From Pelargonium cotyledonis (taxonomy: Eukaryota > Streptophyta > Magnoliopsida > Geraniales > Geraniaceae): a stretch of DNA of 23,652 nucleotides. The DNA lies in assembly GCA_036897625.1 (NCBI GenBank), contig JAYMTA010000854.1, forward strand, positions 1 through 23,652, given 5' to 3'. Positions 10,649 through 20,053 of the stretch are shown here, in pieces (the stretch's first letter is position 1; every line of letters starts with the position of its first letter). The translations under genes were made by a program, and so were the position numbers. Below the pieces are notes generated by a model. That model was not told where the DNA came from. It saw only the letters and a list, made by a program, of their open reading frames with translations, and did not search any database.

Positions 10649-10904
10649 CTGTGACTGAAAATGGTTGAATCGTAAATAATTGTAAATGATTTGAGATTTT
10701 TGGAAATTGGAGTGATTGGAAATTGAATGGGGTTTTTCGTAGGTGGCTGAGAGTATATATAAAGAGGAGAGGAGGTGACGTGGCAATGGATTGAGAGAGA
10801 TGGTGTTGGTTTTTGAAGTCATAAGTGATGACGTGTCAACGCGGATATGATTGTTCGTTGCTGGTCTGTAAGGCACTGCAGTGAAAAAGGACAGAAATCA
10901 CGTG
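10649..10904 (-). promoter_or_regulatory. Promoter of the DUF4228 gene with TATA box and three ACGT elements
   Basis: Read on the minus strand, a TATA box (TTTATATATA, about 10754-10763) lies some 105 bp upstream of the start codon. Farther upstream are ACGTGGC (10778-10784 as written on plus), TGACGTGTCA (ACGTGTC at 10831-10837) and a palindromic CACGTG (10899-10904). ACGTGGC/ACGTGTC are ABRE-type sites bound by ABA-responsive bZIP factors, and TGACG is a TGA-factor core. The cluster fits the stress- and ABA-responsive expression known for this family. Confidence 0.65.
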
Positions 10905-11168
10905 AAGACGGCACGAGGAAAGCTTGAAGAGCAAGCAAGTAGTACCGTACGTAGAGATTAACGGTAAATAATAATTGTCCATGTCAACTTTTTGACAACT
11001 TGTCACTCACTGGCTTTTACTCTTATTTATTGCTTATTAAGCGCACTAATTTACCATTTATGGTTGTTTCGTTATTTTTTTGTGATAAAAATTATCTTTA
11101 TACAACTAGGTAAATTAAAATATCTTATGTAATCTTGATAACAAAAAATATCTTAACATATCTTATGT
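10905..11168. other. AT-rich intergenic spacer
   Basis: No gene or repeat is recognised between the DUF4228 promoter and the left target duplication of the retroposon at 11180. Confidence 0.5.
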
Positions 11169-11813
11169 AAGTTGCGCTTAAAAAAAGATTTCCAATTAAT
11201 TGATTGTTTGTTTAGGGTTTTCTTTTATCTTTAGGGTTTGTGCCGTTTTGAGAGTCGATTAGGGTTTTTGTTCGGTTACTGCTGCTCTTGATTTCAGAGT
11301 GGCAATAGTCTCTTGATTTTTTATATACCAAAATTGCGGTCTTTCTCGTTTAGATAGCGAACTCTTGCTTTGATAGCAAGTTTAGGTTTTGTTAAAGTTT
11401 ATTTGTTAGTGCGGCATAGATTCGCAATAGTTTTTTTGGTTGGTGTGTGCGCAGAATAGCAGAAGGTGGTTGCAAAGAAATAGAAGGTGGCCTAAATGAT
11501 GGTGATTTGATTTGAGTCATCGGATCAACTTTCGAGTTTGTTGTCGGATGATCAGATGACATACACGATGGTGACGAGAGGCAATTGGCAAATCACTCTA
11601 CGTGGTCGGCTTAAATTTCACATGCAATCATTATCGGTCGTTTGGTTTGATTATTCTTGATGTTTTAACCATTATGGCTAATGTCAGTTTTCTATCTCTG
11701 GATTGTTCTGCAAACCAAGTGACCCACAATTAGTTAGGTTTTTGAGCTCTTTGTTATCGTCCATTTTAAAGTAATAAAATATCAACTTTTTTGTGTTAAA
11801 AAAAGTTGCGCTT
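11169..11813 (+). mobile_element. Non-LTR retroposon with 11-bp target duplications
   Basis: The element body (about 11180-11802) is bounded by identical AAGTTGCGCTT direct repeats at 11169-11179 and 11803-11813. It ends in a short A-run right after an AATAAAA-like signal (about 11773-11800), so it is oriented on the plus strand. The left part carries several AGGGTTT motifs and T-rich sequence resembling a plant LINE leader or a transcript 5' end. No ORF2 (endonuclease or reverse transcriptase) is seen. It may be a 5'-truncated or internally deleted LINE, or a processed noncoding transcript. The short A-run and one-sided A/T extension of the duplications make exact ends uncertain by a few bases. 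Confidence 0.65.
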
Positions 11814-13176
11814 TTAAAAAATCTCTTGAATGGATCGTGTAATTACAATTTGGGAGGTTTTTTGCTTGTTTTTTTTTAACATTAGAATAAGGTTACTGTG
11901 ACGTAGGCAGTGAGGGAAGGGTTTTACCAATAAAATATGTTTGTTCGGCAGAGCATAAAGTCTTGTTTTGTACTCTATATTGTCAATTGCTGATTAAAAT
12001 TACAGTAAGATCCTTTTTACCACTTTGATTAAGTAATAAATCACATATAAAAATCAGTTATGTCTTCATTCATTATAAATTATTAATTAACAAAAACTGT
12101 TATCGGGTTGGTACAGGCTGGTGGATGGATTGAGTTTAGGACGAAGTTAAGAATTTTTTGACGAGATATTGGTATGTTAAGATTTCTCAAGAATAAGAAT
12201 AGGGTTAAAAACAAGATGGCAAATTTGGTGACCAGCGTTTGATGACATTTGAGGTGATGCACTTTGTTAGGGACTGCCCTCGTGGGGTGACCTTTACTCG
12301 ACTAGATGTTGGGGTTTAACGTCTTTTTTGTTTTGTTGGCTTGGTTTGCCTAATATATTTTTGTGTGAATTTCACATTTAAACCATATGATAAAAAATAA
12401 TGATACTTGTTTTAAAAGTTGTACAATGTATTGTGTTAAGTACTAAGATAGAACATTAATCATTCATGAAATAATTTGTCGGATTATCCGGACACCTCAA
12501 GTCACAGATCTAAAGATGAGTGAATAATTATCATATACGAATAATTATAATTATTTTATTACTATTCACTGACCTATAATTTTACGAAGAAACAGAAAAT
12601 GATACTTTACTATTGAAACATAATGAAAGGCTAAAGAAATGAAGGAAAAAGGGTGGTCAAAATGAGTAAAATAATATAGGAATAATATAGTCAAAGCTTA
12701 AGTCATGACGTACCCACGATATTTGGTACTCTTTGACGATACCACTGATCGAGCACATAGTTCTAATTAATTCCTATTCTCCAAACCATCTGCTTTCTTT
12801 TTAATATTAATTTGGACCTATAATCGTCATGGAATCTGTAAGCATGTTGGGTTTAGTTTAATGTTTTAATTTATTTGGAGGCCAATTACTAATTTGCCGA
12901 TATACATAGAACAGTCCAAAATTTCATGTAATCATAACCTAATAGCGGTATTAGAAATTAAGGGCTTGTTTGGGAACTCTTTACCCATAACTCATTTTGA
13001 GTTATGTGTTTGATTAACAAGTATGTCAATACAAAATTGTATTAAACGCAATTCATAATTATCTTGTATTAAGCGTAAACCAGTTGTTCGGTCATCTATG
13101 AGTTTTTCGTCCGGTACGCTTTCTGTCGATCGCACTCAATCAATCTACTCCTCATCTCAATTGATTTATGTGACAT
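11814..13176. other. Gene-free AT-rich stretch
   Basis: No coding frame is supported. At 12958-12977 the sequence TTA plus AGGGCTTGTTTGGGAAC resembles the end of a PIF/hAT-type MITE, but no convincing partner end was found. Confidence 0.5.
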
Positions 13177-13178
13177 TT

Positions 13179-13459
13179 GCAAAAGTCTAGGTGAACGGGC
13201 ACGTGGTCCGGAATCAGTAGTTATTGAGCGGCTTCGAGATCTCGAAGCCAGTTCCACTCGCCCCTAATTATCCTCCACTCACCTGCATTCTTGTAATGTG
13301 TCTTCTTCTAGCATTAGTTTCTCTTTTTAATACTTGAGCGTCTGACTCTATTTCTTGTTTGGGATGAAGGCTTCACTTACCTGTTTTTTTTTTTTGTATT
13401 TTTATTTTGACATTCGGGTTGCATAAATAAAATGTACCGCTTGTTTATAAAAAAAAAAA
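13179..13459 (+). mobile_element. Possible degraded LINE/SINE-type retroposon, tail matches the element at 20068
   Basis: The 3' end (13425-13459) reads AATAAAATGTACCGCTTG then TTTATAAAA and a poly(A) run of 11. This closely resembles, base for base with few changes, the minus-strand tail of the element at 20068-20299 (AATAAAAGTATCGTTTGTC, TATAAAA). A possible target duplication is GTGACATTT at 13170-13178 and 13470-13478, but the right copy sits 10 bases beyond the A-run, so the 5' boundary is uncertain. No protein domain remains. Confidence 0.45.
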
Positions 13460-13560
13460 TTGTGGGTTAGTGACATTTAAGTGGATTAGGATTCTCATTA
13501 TCCATCTACGCATGATAAAATGAACCAAATAACCTGATGCGATACTTTTGACCTTGTCGG

Positions 13561-14053
13561 TGTAGAAACGCGTTGTTGTTGTTGTCTAGCGGCTTTATCG
13601 GATCTAAACCCTTGATTCACTTGAAGATTTCTACAAAGAAAGAACACACGTTAAGTGAAAGCCCATGCGTCGCACGGGAATTCACCTCCGGTGTGAGAAT
13701 AAGTGAATCTGGCTTAGCAAGAAATAATTCACCAGTGTGAGAATATGTGTGAGAGTATGAATTGTACCTCAACTCCTATGGGGTATTTATAGTGATGGTT
13801 CCCTGACTCTGATTGGTGGAGAGAATTTAAGAGCCAAATACATTGAATCTGGACATGTGTGATCCAGACAAGTTGACGTGTCACAAAGGCGAGCGTGCCA
13901 CGAAGGTTGGCGTGTCACGAATGTGGGCGTGTCACGAAGGTGAGCGTGTCATGAATGTAGGCGGGCGTGCCACGGATTTGGGCGTGCCTCAGATGTCAGG
14001 TTCTGAATCCGCGGGTTGGATTGTACCAATTTGGGCCGAAGTGGGTCAATAAA
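13561..14053 (-). mobile_element. Possible solo LTR or LTR fragment
   Basis: Read on the minus strand this region has an LTR-like or promoter-like order: a tandem-repeat block (13997-13877), a CCAATCA box (about 13811-13820), a TATA box CTATAAATACCCC (13792-13780) and then a transcribed-looking segment ending ...TTTCTACA at 13561. Tandem repeats upstream of TATA are common in plant LTR U3 regions. The ends TG...CA can be placed, but I could not find a matching 5-bp target duplication, a primer-binding site or any gag/pol. A truncated promoter of another kind is the main alternative. Confidence 0.35.
13877..13997. repeat. 17-bp minisatellite, about seven copies
   Basis: The core CGTGYCAC recurs at 13877, 13894, 13911, 13928, 13945, 13966 and 13983. 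The spacing is 17 bp except for one step of 21 caused by a 4-bp insertion. A consensus unit is close to GGCGTGTCACGAAGGTG. Because 17 is not a multiple of three, an open frame across it (13843-14052) yields a degenerate 17-residue period and need not be coding. Confidence 0.9.
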
Positions 14054-14953
14054 TGAGTTGGACCCATTTTTGAGAGTAAGTACATGTAGAATTAGGTCGC
14101 TTAGAGATATCCAATAATTTTGTGTATCATCGTAACCTTTTGGCTAGACCATCATTTCCCAAATTTATTGGTTGATCAATTCACTTTGCTTTCTCACCAC
14201 GTCCAAGCAAAATTGCATATATATTAACACAATAGATGAACGATCAACACATTGTTATGCATTGTGCGCCCATCTCTTTCACCGTGTTTATAAAGCCAAA
14301 TGCTAGTAGTCATAATTAGGATACTTAACCACGATTTATGGCAAATGGATGAAATGAGAAAAATAGTTTATGAACAATTGATGGTTCACAAATTCTTTTT
14401 TCGTCTCTTAATACTAAAAACTCATTCTTTGTACGTATGTTGTTTAAAGTAGTATATATGAAGTATCCAAACAGACACTAAGCTACATAATGTTTGGTCT
14501 CTGTCCGTTGGTTTGAGAAAAGCAGACACCACATTTATTTTATGATATTTAAAATCAATATTTTAGTGTCCAATTATTTGATTTGTCTGTTCGTTGGTCG
14601 TAGCAAAAACTTGGTGCAGATTCTTTGTGGTTGGACAAATCTCCCACAAGTTTATTTCTAGAAAATAATATAATATGATGTTGGAATATCATGTTTCCGT
14701 ATGGTTGGTTCATACTGCTTTAATTAGGCCGGTTCATGTCTCTCAACATGTTCCCAACATATTTTGTAGGACAATGAATCTTATTATCGGCTGTGTGATC
14801 GAATGTTTTAGTGTCTTATTTATTTATTTATGTGTATTATTTGTTCTTAAGGTTGTTGTCTAAGGCTAAAATGTTTGTTAACACTACTTGCTCTTTTAAG
14901 GATATGCAACCTATGATTTGCTTAAAGAAGAGTGGTACCATATGCCATGTAGG

Positions 14954-15330
14954 TTGTTTGGTAAAAATCGAATTTTGGCTCCTTTATGAAGCGGAATAAT
15001 GAAAAGCTCTTTAAAAGAACTGTTTTGGTGCAAGAGATAAACAATTCATGTGAGGAACAGTAGCTCCTTTAAGGAGCTAAACGATCAATCATTTTTTTTA
15101 TTTATGGTCGACTGTTTAATTTCATGTATGACTTTTCGATAAAAGCCCTACCCAAATGACTTTTAGGTAAAAAGTCAATGCGGCAACGGTAGACCAAAAA
15201 AATAAAATGACCGACTGTTTTATTTCTGAACTGGATAGACTATAAATGGTCAACCGTAGTTGTTATTGTGGTCCACCGTTTGGTAATTTGCGCATATTTT
15301 ACCTCCTTACATTTGTTTTTTACCAAACAA
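14954..15330. repeat. Inverted repeat pair, possible MITE
   Basis: TTGTTTGGTAAAAA (14954-14967) is repeated in perfect inverted form as TTTTTACCAAACAA (15317-15330), enclosing 377 bp. Inside is a near-perfect palindrome, AGCTCCTTTAAGGAGCT (about 15061-15078). No clear target duplication was found, so whether these are true element ends is unsure. Confidence 0.45.
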
Positions 15331-15402
15331 ACTTTTACAATTTATCATCCTTACAACTTCTTACAGTCATATATTAACTAAATATAAATGACTTTTTGGA
15401 GC

Positions 15403-15458
15403 ACCTTCTTACAACTCCTTAAAATTTTCACCCCTCCTTACACCTCTTTAAAATTTTG
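15403..15458. repeat. 28-bp imperfect tandem repeat
   Basis: Two adjacent 28-bp copies (15403-15430, 15431-15458) share the pattern CCTYCTTACAMCTC then TTTAAAATTTT. It follows the inverted repeat at 15330 and may be part of the same degraded element. Confidence 0.65.
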
Positions 15459-15583
15459 CAAAATTTTACAGTAGGCTAAATAAACAAGCACCTGGTCCTT
15501 CGGTTATTTTGTTGGAGTGTACTTGGTTCTATATCAACCATTTGTATGTGACATATGCATAACACATTATCTCGAATCTTATA

Positions 15584-15825
15584 CTTCCTCCGTCCCAAAA
15601 TGAGTGTCTTGTTTCAATTTCATCTTTGTCCCAAAATGAGTGTCTTGTTTCTTTTTCTATAAGTTAGTTATGCATAAATTGTCAATAATACCTTTATAAA
15701 AAGCTAGTTAGAATCTCTCATCACATAATCATAAAGATACAATAGTAAACATATCACAATAACTAACTTCTTCTTAATTTTTTCTCAAAATAGAAAGAAG
15801 AACGCTCATTTTGAGACGGAGGGAG
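15584..15825. mobile_element. Stowaway-type MITE, copy 2
   Basis: A 242-bp element is flanked by TA (15582-15583 and 15826-15827). Its ends are CTTCCTCCGTCCCAAAATGA and, reverse-complemented from the right, CTCCCTCCGTCTCAAAATGA, the standard Stowaway terminus. The internal motif AAAATGAGTGTCTTGTTTC is duplicated at the left end, as in the copy at 3526-3789, so the two share one subfamily. It is better preserved than that copy and encodes nothing. Confidence 0.9.
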
Positions 15826-16012
15826 TATAAAACTCGTTACTCATCAGAAATCTTATCCATATTCTAAAACCAAAATGCATGGGTAATTTAACTATTATAA
15901 AGCTATGGCGCTAGTTAGCCTATAGGATTTGTACCCAAAAATGTGTGTATTTCTGTTGAAATGTTTTTCGTCATTTTCAACGTGATTTGATGTTTGTGGA
16001 ACAATTTAGAAT

Positions 16013-16162
16013 TAATAAATGTTGTCATATAAGAACGCAAATGTTACTTTTTGAACAGTATAAGAGAATAGTATGATAGATAAATACTAATAAATATTGT
16101 CATATAAGAACGCAAATGTTACTTTTTGAACAGTATAAGAGAACAGTGTGATAGATAAATAA
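16013..16162. repeat. 75-bp tandem duplication
   Basis: Two head-to-tail copies (16013-16087 and 16088-16162) differ at only a few positions (for example G/A at 16021 against 16096). The unit is AT-rich and non-coding, containing GTCATATAAGAACGC and TTTTTGAACAG. High identity suggests a recent duplication. Confidence 0.92.
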
Positions 16163-17508
16163 GTGAAATTACAACCTGCTCATATATACTTATCATTTTT
16201 GATATATAGTCTCCTACAACGTTTTAAACATGACACTCAGTTCTTCAATATTTGATAAAGTACTATTTCATTATTTAAATATGATTGATCTCTTCTCACA
16301 TACATGACACATGCCTAATTATTATTTTTTTTAAATATCTATTTTATGAGGAAGATAGAGTTATACAATGCAAAAGTGAGGTAAAAATGAAGGAATGAGC
16401 TAGAGTTTGAAGGACCACTTCCTCCTTTAAGGAGCAATATAGGGTAATTAGTACGTTGAAAAATAAAAGTGGGTTTAATAAAATAGGGAGAACCTCCTAC
16501 CTTTTTATCACATCACTTCTTTGAGTTTATTCAAGTTTCACTAGGTAAGAGCATTCATGGATTTGTACCTACACATAGAGGAGACAATTTGTGTTCGGAT
16601 CTTGTTTAATGTTTAGTTTTCTGTTAAATGAGTCAACACGAGTTTGATTCGGCAGTTTATTAAATTGATTGAATTACACGACACAAACACGATCTGTTTA
16701 CAAGCGAGTTGACATGTTACAACATAATAGACACATTTAATAATAAATACAATTATATTCCTAATTTGAGATATTGCTCGTACTCATAGCTAAAACCTAG
16801 AAAAGATTGTTTATTTTTTTATAAGCGAACCAGTAAACCTGAAAATCATATATGAGTAGAAAACACGAACTCTGAACCCAAGCCCAAACATTGGGTAGGG
16901 TCGGAGACGGAACCATTGCAAATCTAAGAATTAAGATGGGCGAGACCCAAATAATGGGCTAAGAGGTTCATAACACATCCATGGAGAAGGATTTGGTTGT
17001 GGCATTGGAGAAAGGTACAGCTTTCTCTGCTGTTTCTCATGTAATTTGCTCAACTCTTCCATGAAGTCTCGTCATTGTTGGCTTCAATGATTCATATTTT
17101 TACAAGTGTCCGTCTTCAAGAGTCAATTTCTTCTACAAATAAGATTTCTTTTTACATAAGGAACTGAAATTTGAAATTTGATTTTTGGATAAATATGTTT
17201 TTGGTATCTAGACTTTTGCGAAATATTTAATTAGGTCCAAATTTCTATTTCGCACAGTTCAGTAACTAGACTTTTATTTCACATTCAGTACTTGCATTAT
17301 TATTTAATATCCAATATGATGCATGTCGTTGCTCCCGTCAATTGGGTGTTAAGTAGGGTTGACGTAGACAATTATATGCCTTGTTGGAAAAAAAATCGTT
17401 GACGTGGACGTCTACGTGAGTGATGACGTGTAAATATTGAGTTGGTCAATTTTTTCTGACTTGGAATAATTAATTTAATAAATAAGAATTTCAATCAACA
17501 CATTTTTT
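16163..17508. other. Gene-free AT-rich stretch with degenerate repeats
   Basis: No gene is seen. Around 16590-16735 are repeated ACACGA/GAGTT-type motifs that resemble a degenerate dispersed plant repeat. At 17190-17450 the GTTGACGT/ACGTGGAC motifs recur beside a phrase similar to common plant DNA-transposon ends (ATGTTTTTGGTATCTAGAC), but I could not pair the ends. Confidence 0.45.
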
Positions 17509-17526
17509 GGTGGTGGTGGTGGTGGT
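17509..17526. repeat. (GGT)6 microsatellite
   Basis: Six perfect GGT units lie in non-coding sequence. Confidence 0.9.
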
Positions 17527-17627
17527 GTAAGAGACCACATTGGTGTAGTAAGGTGCCAAAAACTCTAGGCTATCTTAAACACTATTGGTTAATTGTATAT
17601 ATAAACATTTAGGCAGTCGTTTATCAA

Positions 17628-17705
17628 AACAAAAAAAAAACAAAAAAGAATTAAAAAAAAAAAACAAAAAAATCAAACATAAAAAAAAAAATCAAAAATC
17701 AAAAT
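17628..17705. repeat. A-rich low-complexity tract
   Basis: Several poly(A) runs are broken by single C, T or G bases. It produces a Lys/Asn-rich open frame on plus that is not a credible protein. It lies directly before the GC-rich block at 17730. Confidence 0.85.
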
Positions 17706-17729
17706 ATAACCAACACATTACACACCCTC

Positions 17730-18420
17730 TCAAATACTACAAACCCTCCCAACCTCTCCGGCGTCTTCTACCTTTCTGGCGACCTCTCCGATCTGCAACG
17801 ATGTGAAGCTCCGATCTTCAACCTTCTTCGCCTTCAACGACTCAGCCCAAATCCGGCACGACCGAGGGTTCTGCAACGACAAGATCAGACGCGGCCGAAC
17901 GTTCTCGATAGTTCTGCAACGAAAATAGCTAGGGCTTCGACGAGCTCCGTGGGCGATGGTTGGGAGCGGCAAGGGCTTCGATGAGCTCCGAGGGCTGAGA
18001 TCGGCACTGCCGAAAGTGGCGGCGGCGACAAAACGGACTCAGATCTGTTTGTCGAGGCTTCGCGTCTACCACCGTCGATGCTCTGCTTCACTTGCAGCTT
18101 CCGATGCCGGAAATCTTCTCCGTCAGCACCGCCAGCATCACGTACGATGCCCATCGCCAGAGCTCGATGGAGCTCCAAGGCAGATCAAATCTGAGCACCG
18201 TCTCGTGGTCTTCTCTCATGGCTAGTGCTTGATGGAGCTCCGATCTGCAACCTCAGACGACGGCCTTCCATAAACCTCGCCGACGTCGTCGACTCCATCT
18301 TAGACAACCATTGTCAACTCCATCTCAGACCACGCCGTCGAGGACCAAATCCAGCACGGTCTCGGTCTTCAGCAACGGCTTAGTCTCACCAATCTTTCAT
18401 TCTGCTTCTATTTTTTAATA
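17730..18420. other. GC-rich block, possible decayed gene or transposon body
   Basis: These 690 bp are clearly GC-richer than the flanks and have overlapping open frames on both strands (plus 17956-18225; minus 17730-17972 and 17885-18178), none of which I recognise. A 23-bp direct repeat with two mismatches (17931-17953 and 17972-17994, around AGGGCTTCGA and GAGCTCCG) and recurring GCTCCGATCT and CAACTCCATCT motifs indicate internal repetition. A pseudogene, a 5' leader or a non-autonomous transposon are all possible; there is no evidence for an intact protein. Confidence 0.4.
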
Positions 18421-18901
18421 TGATTTTAGAGACTGATAGTTTTAGGGCCTTGATTGAATTGGTTATTTGTTAATTTTTTTATTTTTAATTTGAGACCGCC
18501 GGAATTTTCAAGCGTGCCAGAAAATTCATATGTTCAAATGGATGAATGAAAAAGATGAGGAGGGTATTTGGCTACTTTTCCACATGGATGGCACGTAATG
18601 CCACGTACAGCATGTGAAAATGGACGGTGGGTACCAAATTGTGCGTGAAACAAAAATCTTGATAGGATATTTGGGAAAAGTGATCCCTTTATTTTTTGGT
18701 AAAATATCTATATCTTTGTATGTTACTAACTTATTTAACAAAAATTAATGTCTGAAAAAGGGGCCCCTCTTTCCTTTCTTCTCAGTCTGGCTCCCCATCT
18801 CTTTTCTTCCTCCTCTGTTTCCTCTCATGTTTGGGGTGCTCCTCCTCTAAATTGGGTCAAGATCATCTCTGATAGTAGTAGTCTTAGGCTCTTACCAATC
18901 T
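18421..18901. other. Gene-free AT-rich spacer
   Basis: No gene is recognised. The minus-strand frame 18526-18741 (71 codons) has no family resemblance that I can see. The stretch ends at the TGGGC/TATA cluster listed next. Confidence 0.5.
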
Positions 18902-18961
18902 TGGGCTGAGCTCAAAGCTTTTCATAGAGATTGAGTTGGGCCTTTTTTTGGGCTATAAAAA
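18902..18961 (+). promoter_or_regulatory. Promoter-like TGGGC/TATA cluster with no recognisable gene downstream
   Basis: Three TGGGCY motifs (18902-18907, 18937-18942, 18949-18954), the site II type bound by TCP factors, are followed directly by TATAAAAA (18954-18961). A transcript would start near 18985. A tiny ORF of 15 hydrophobic codons begins at 18979, too close to the TATA box to be the natural start. No longer frame follows before 19560. Confidence 0.45.
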
Positions 18962-19560
18962 TCTTATATTCGAAAACGATGCTGCTGCTGATATATCTTC
19001 TCATCCTCTTCGTTTCTTTATTATGAACTGCAGGGATAAAATGCTAATTTTTTAGCTCGTTTTTGTTTTGATCCTGCCATGATTGGATGTAATTTTATTC
19101 ACCCGCCTGTTCCTCTTCTTAACTAAAAAAAAAAACGAAAATTATTATCAATTAAAGAGTAACTAATTAAAATTATTCTCTTTCAAGACAATTTTCTTGA
19201 TTCAAAATTTACTTGTGAACTTATATAGATATATATTTTATCTAAACACATAATTATTTGTATGAATCACATAATTGCATAAAAAAATAATACATATCAA
19301 TTTCAGCATTAGAATTGCCCCAAATCTACTCATCAGAAGTAAATATTTTCCAAAAATTAAGAGCCAACTACTGGTTGGTAAAATGGTTGGATTAGACCAA
19401 CAGAATAAATCATATTAACTTTCCAAAAAAATAAATATCAAAACTGTTGCTTCTCAAATCTCACCCAAAAAAATCTGAGTTTCAAACACTGCTTACTAGG
19501 AATGTTCCGAACAATGGAGAAACCGAATAAAAAATATGGGGAAGATGATTATTGATCAGA
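18962..19560. other. Gene-free AT-rich stretch between two promoter-like clusters
   Basis: It contains short A-runs (near 19125) and no open frame worth reporting. It lies between the plus-strand cluster at 18902-18961 and the minus-strand leader-like sequence ending near 19590, so the two would converge here. Confidence 0.5.
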
Positions 19561-19589
19561 TCAATGGTTTGATGAAAGCCAACTGCCCA

Positions 19590-19910
19590 CCTTCCCCAGA
19601 TTCAATTTCGCAGGAAAATCTTTCGGTTTCAGAGTGAAATTAGACACAGAGCCGATACACACAATTCCTGCTTTCTAACCCAAAACCCAAAATCGAAACC
19701 CTAAATTCAGAAACGCTACAATCGAAAACCCTAAACGAAGAGCGAGAGCAAAGAAAGTTGCTATGAGCTAATTATACAGGGCGAAACCAGAATTAGGGTT
19801 TTGTGAAATGTAATTACCTAACAGCCGTCTTCAAAAATGGGCTTTGCATTTTAGGCCTATATTGAGGCCCAATATTAGTTCTGTTGATGGATTTGGGCTT
19901 AGCATAAACG
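19590..19910 (-). promoter_or_regulatory. Orphan promoter and 5' leader of a housekeeping type
   Basis: On the minus strand, site II-type motifs (AAGCCCA near 19901, ATTGGGCC at about 19866-19874, AAGCCCA near 19843) precede a telo-box AAACCCTAA (19793-19801). A TC-rich leader follows, with two TTAGGGTTT motifs (19726-19734 and 19696-19704). The TGGGCC plus telo-box pairing is typical of ribosomal-protein and translation-related genes in plants. A GT donor candidate (GAAG|GTGGGC, near 19593) could close a first noncoding exon. No coding sequence follows within the AT-rich DNA to the left. Confidence 0.45.
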
Positions 19911-20053
19911 CCGTTGTATTGGCAAGTTGCATAAACATTTGGTATTGTTAAATTTTACTATATTCGTGTTGGTATCATGTTGAATGTATAACATTATGGT
20001 ATATGAGTTAATTTGTACCCCGACTTATCTATTAAATAGATTGAGTTATATGA

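Larger units (their letters stand above)
14054..15583. other. Gene-free stretch with MITE-like inverted and direct repeats
   Basis: No coding gene is supported; open frames at 14675-14863 and 14811-14999 are AT-rich and unremarkable. The end-like motif CCAAACAGACACTAAG (14466-14481) and the repeats listed separately at 14954-15458 suggest several overlapping small DNA transposons. Confidence 0.5.

Noticed and set aside
13843-14052. 69-codon plus-strand frame with repeating Gly/Cys/Val pattern
   Set aside because: It is a translation of the 17-bp minisatellite, whose period is not a multiple of three.
12958-14481. Pairing of TTA-AGGGCTTGTTTGGGAAC with CCAAACAGACACTAAG as one element
   Set aside because: The ends match poorly and the span would include other repeats, so a single transposon is not supported.
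18979-19026. 15-codon hydrophobic ORF after a TATA box
   Set aside because: The ATG is only 25 bp from the TATA box, so it would fall at or before the transcript start.
19535-19620. Possible C/D-box snoRNA (TTTGATGA and CAGA-like motifs)
   Set aside because: C and D boxes are not both present at proper spacing, and no terminal stem is seen.
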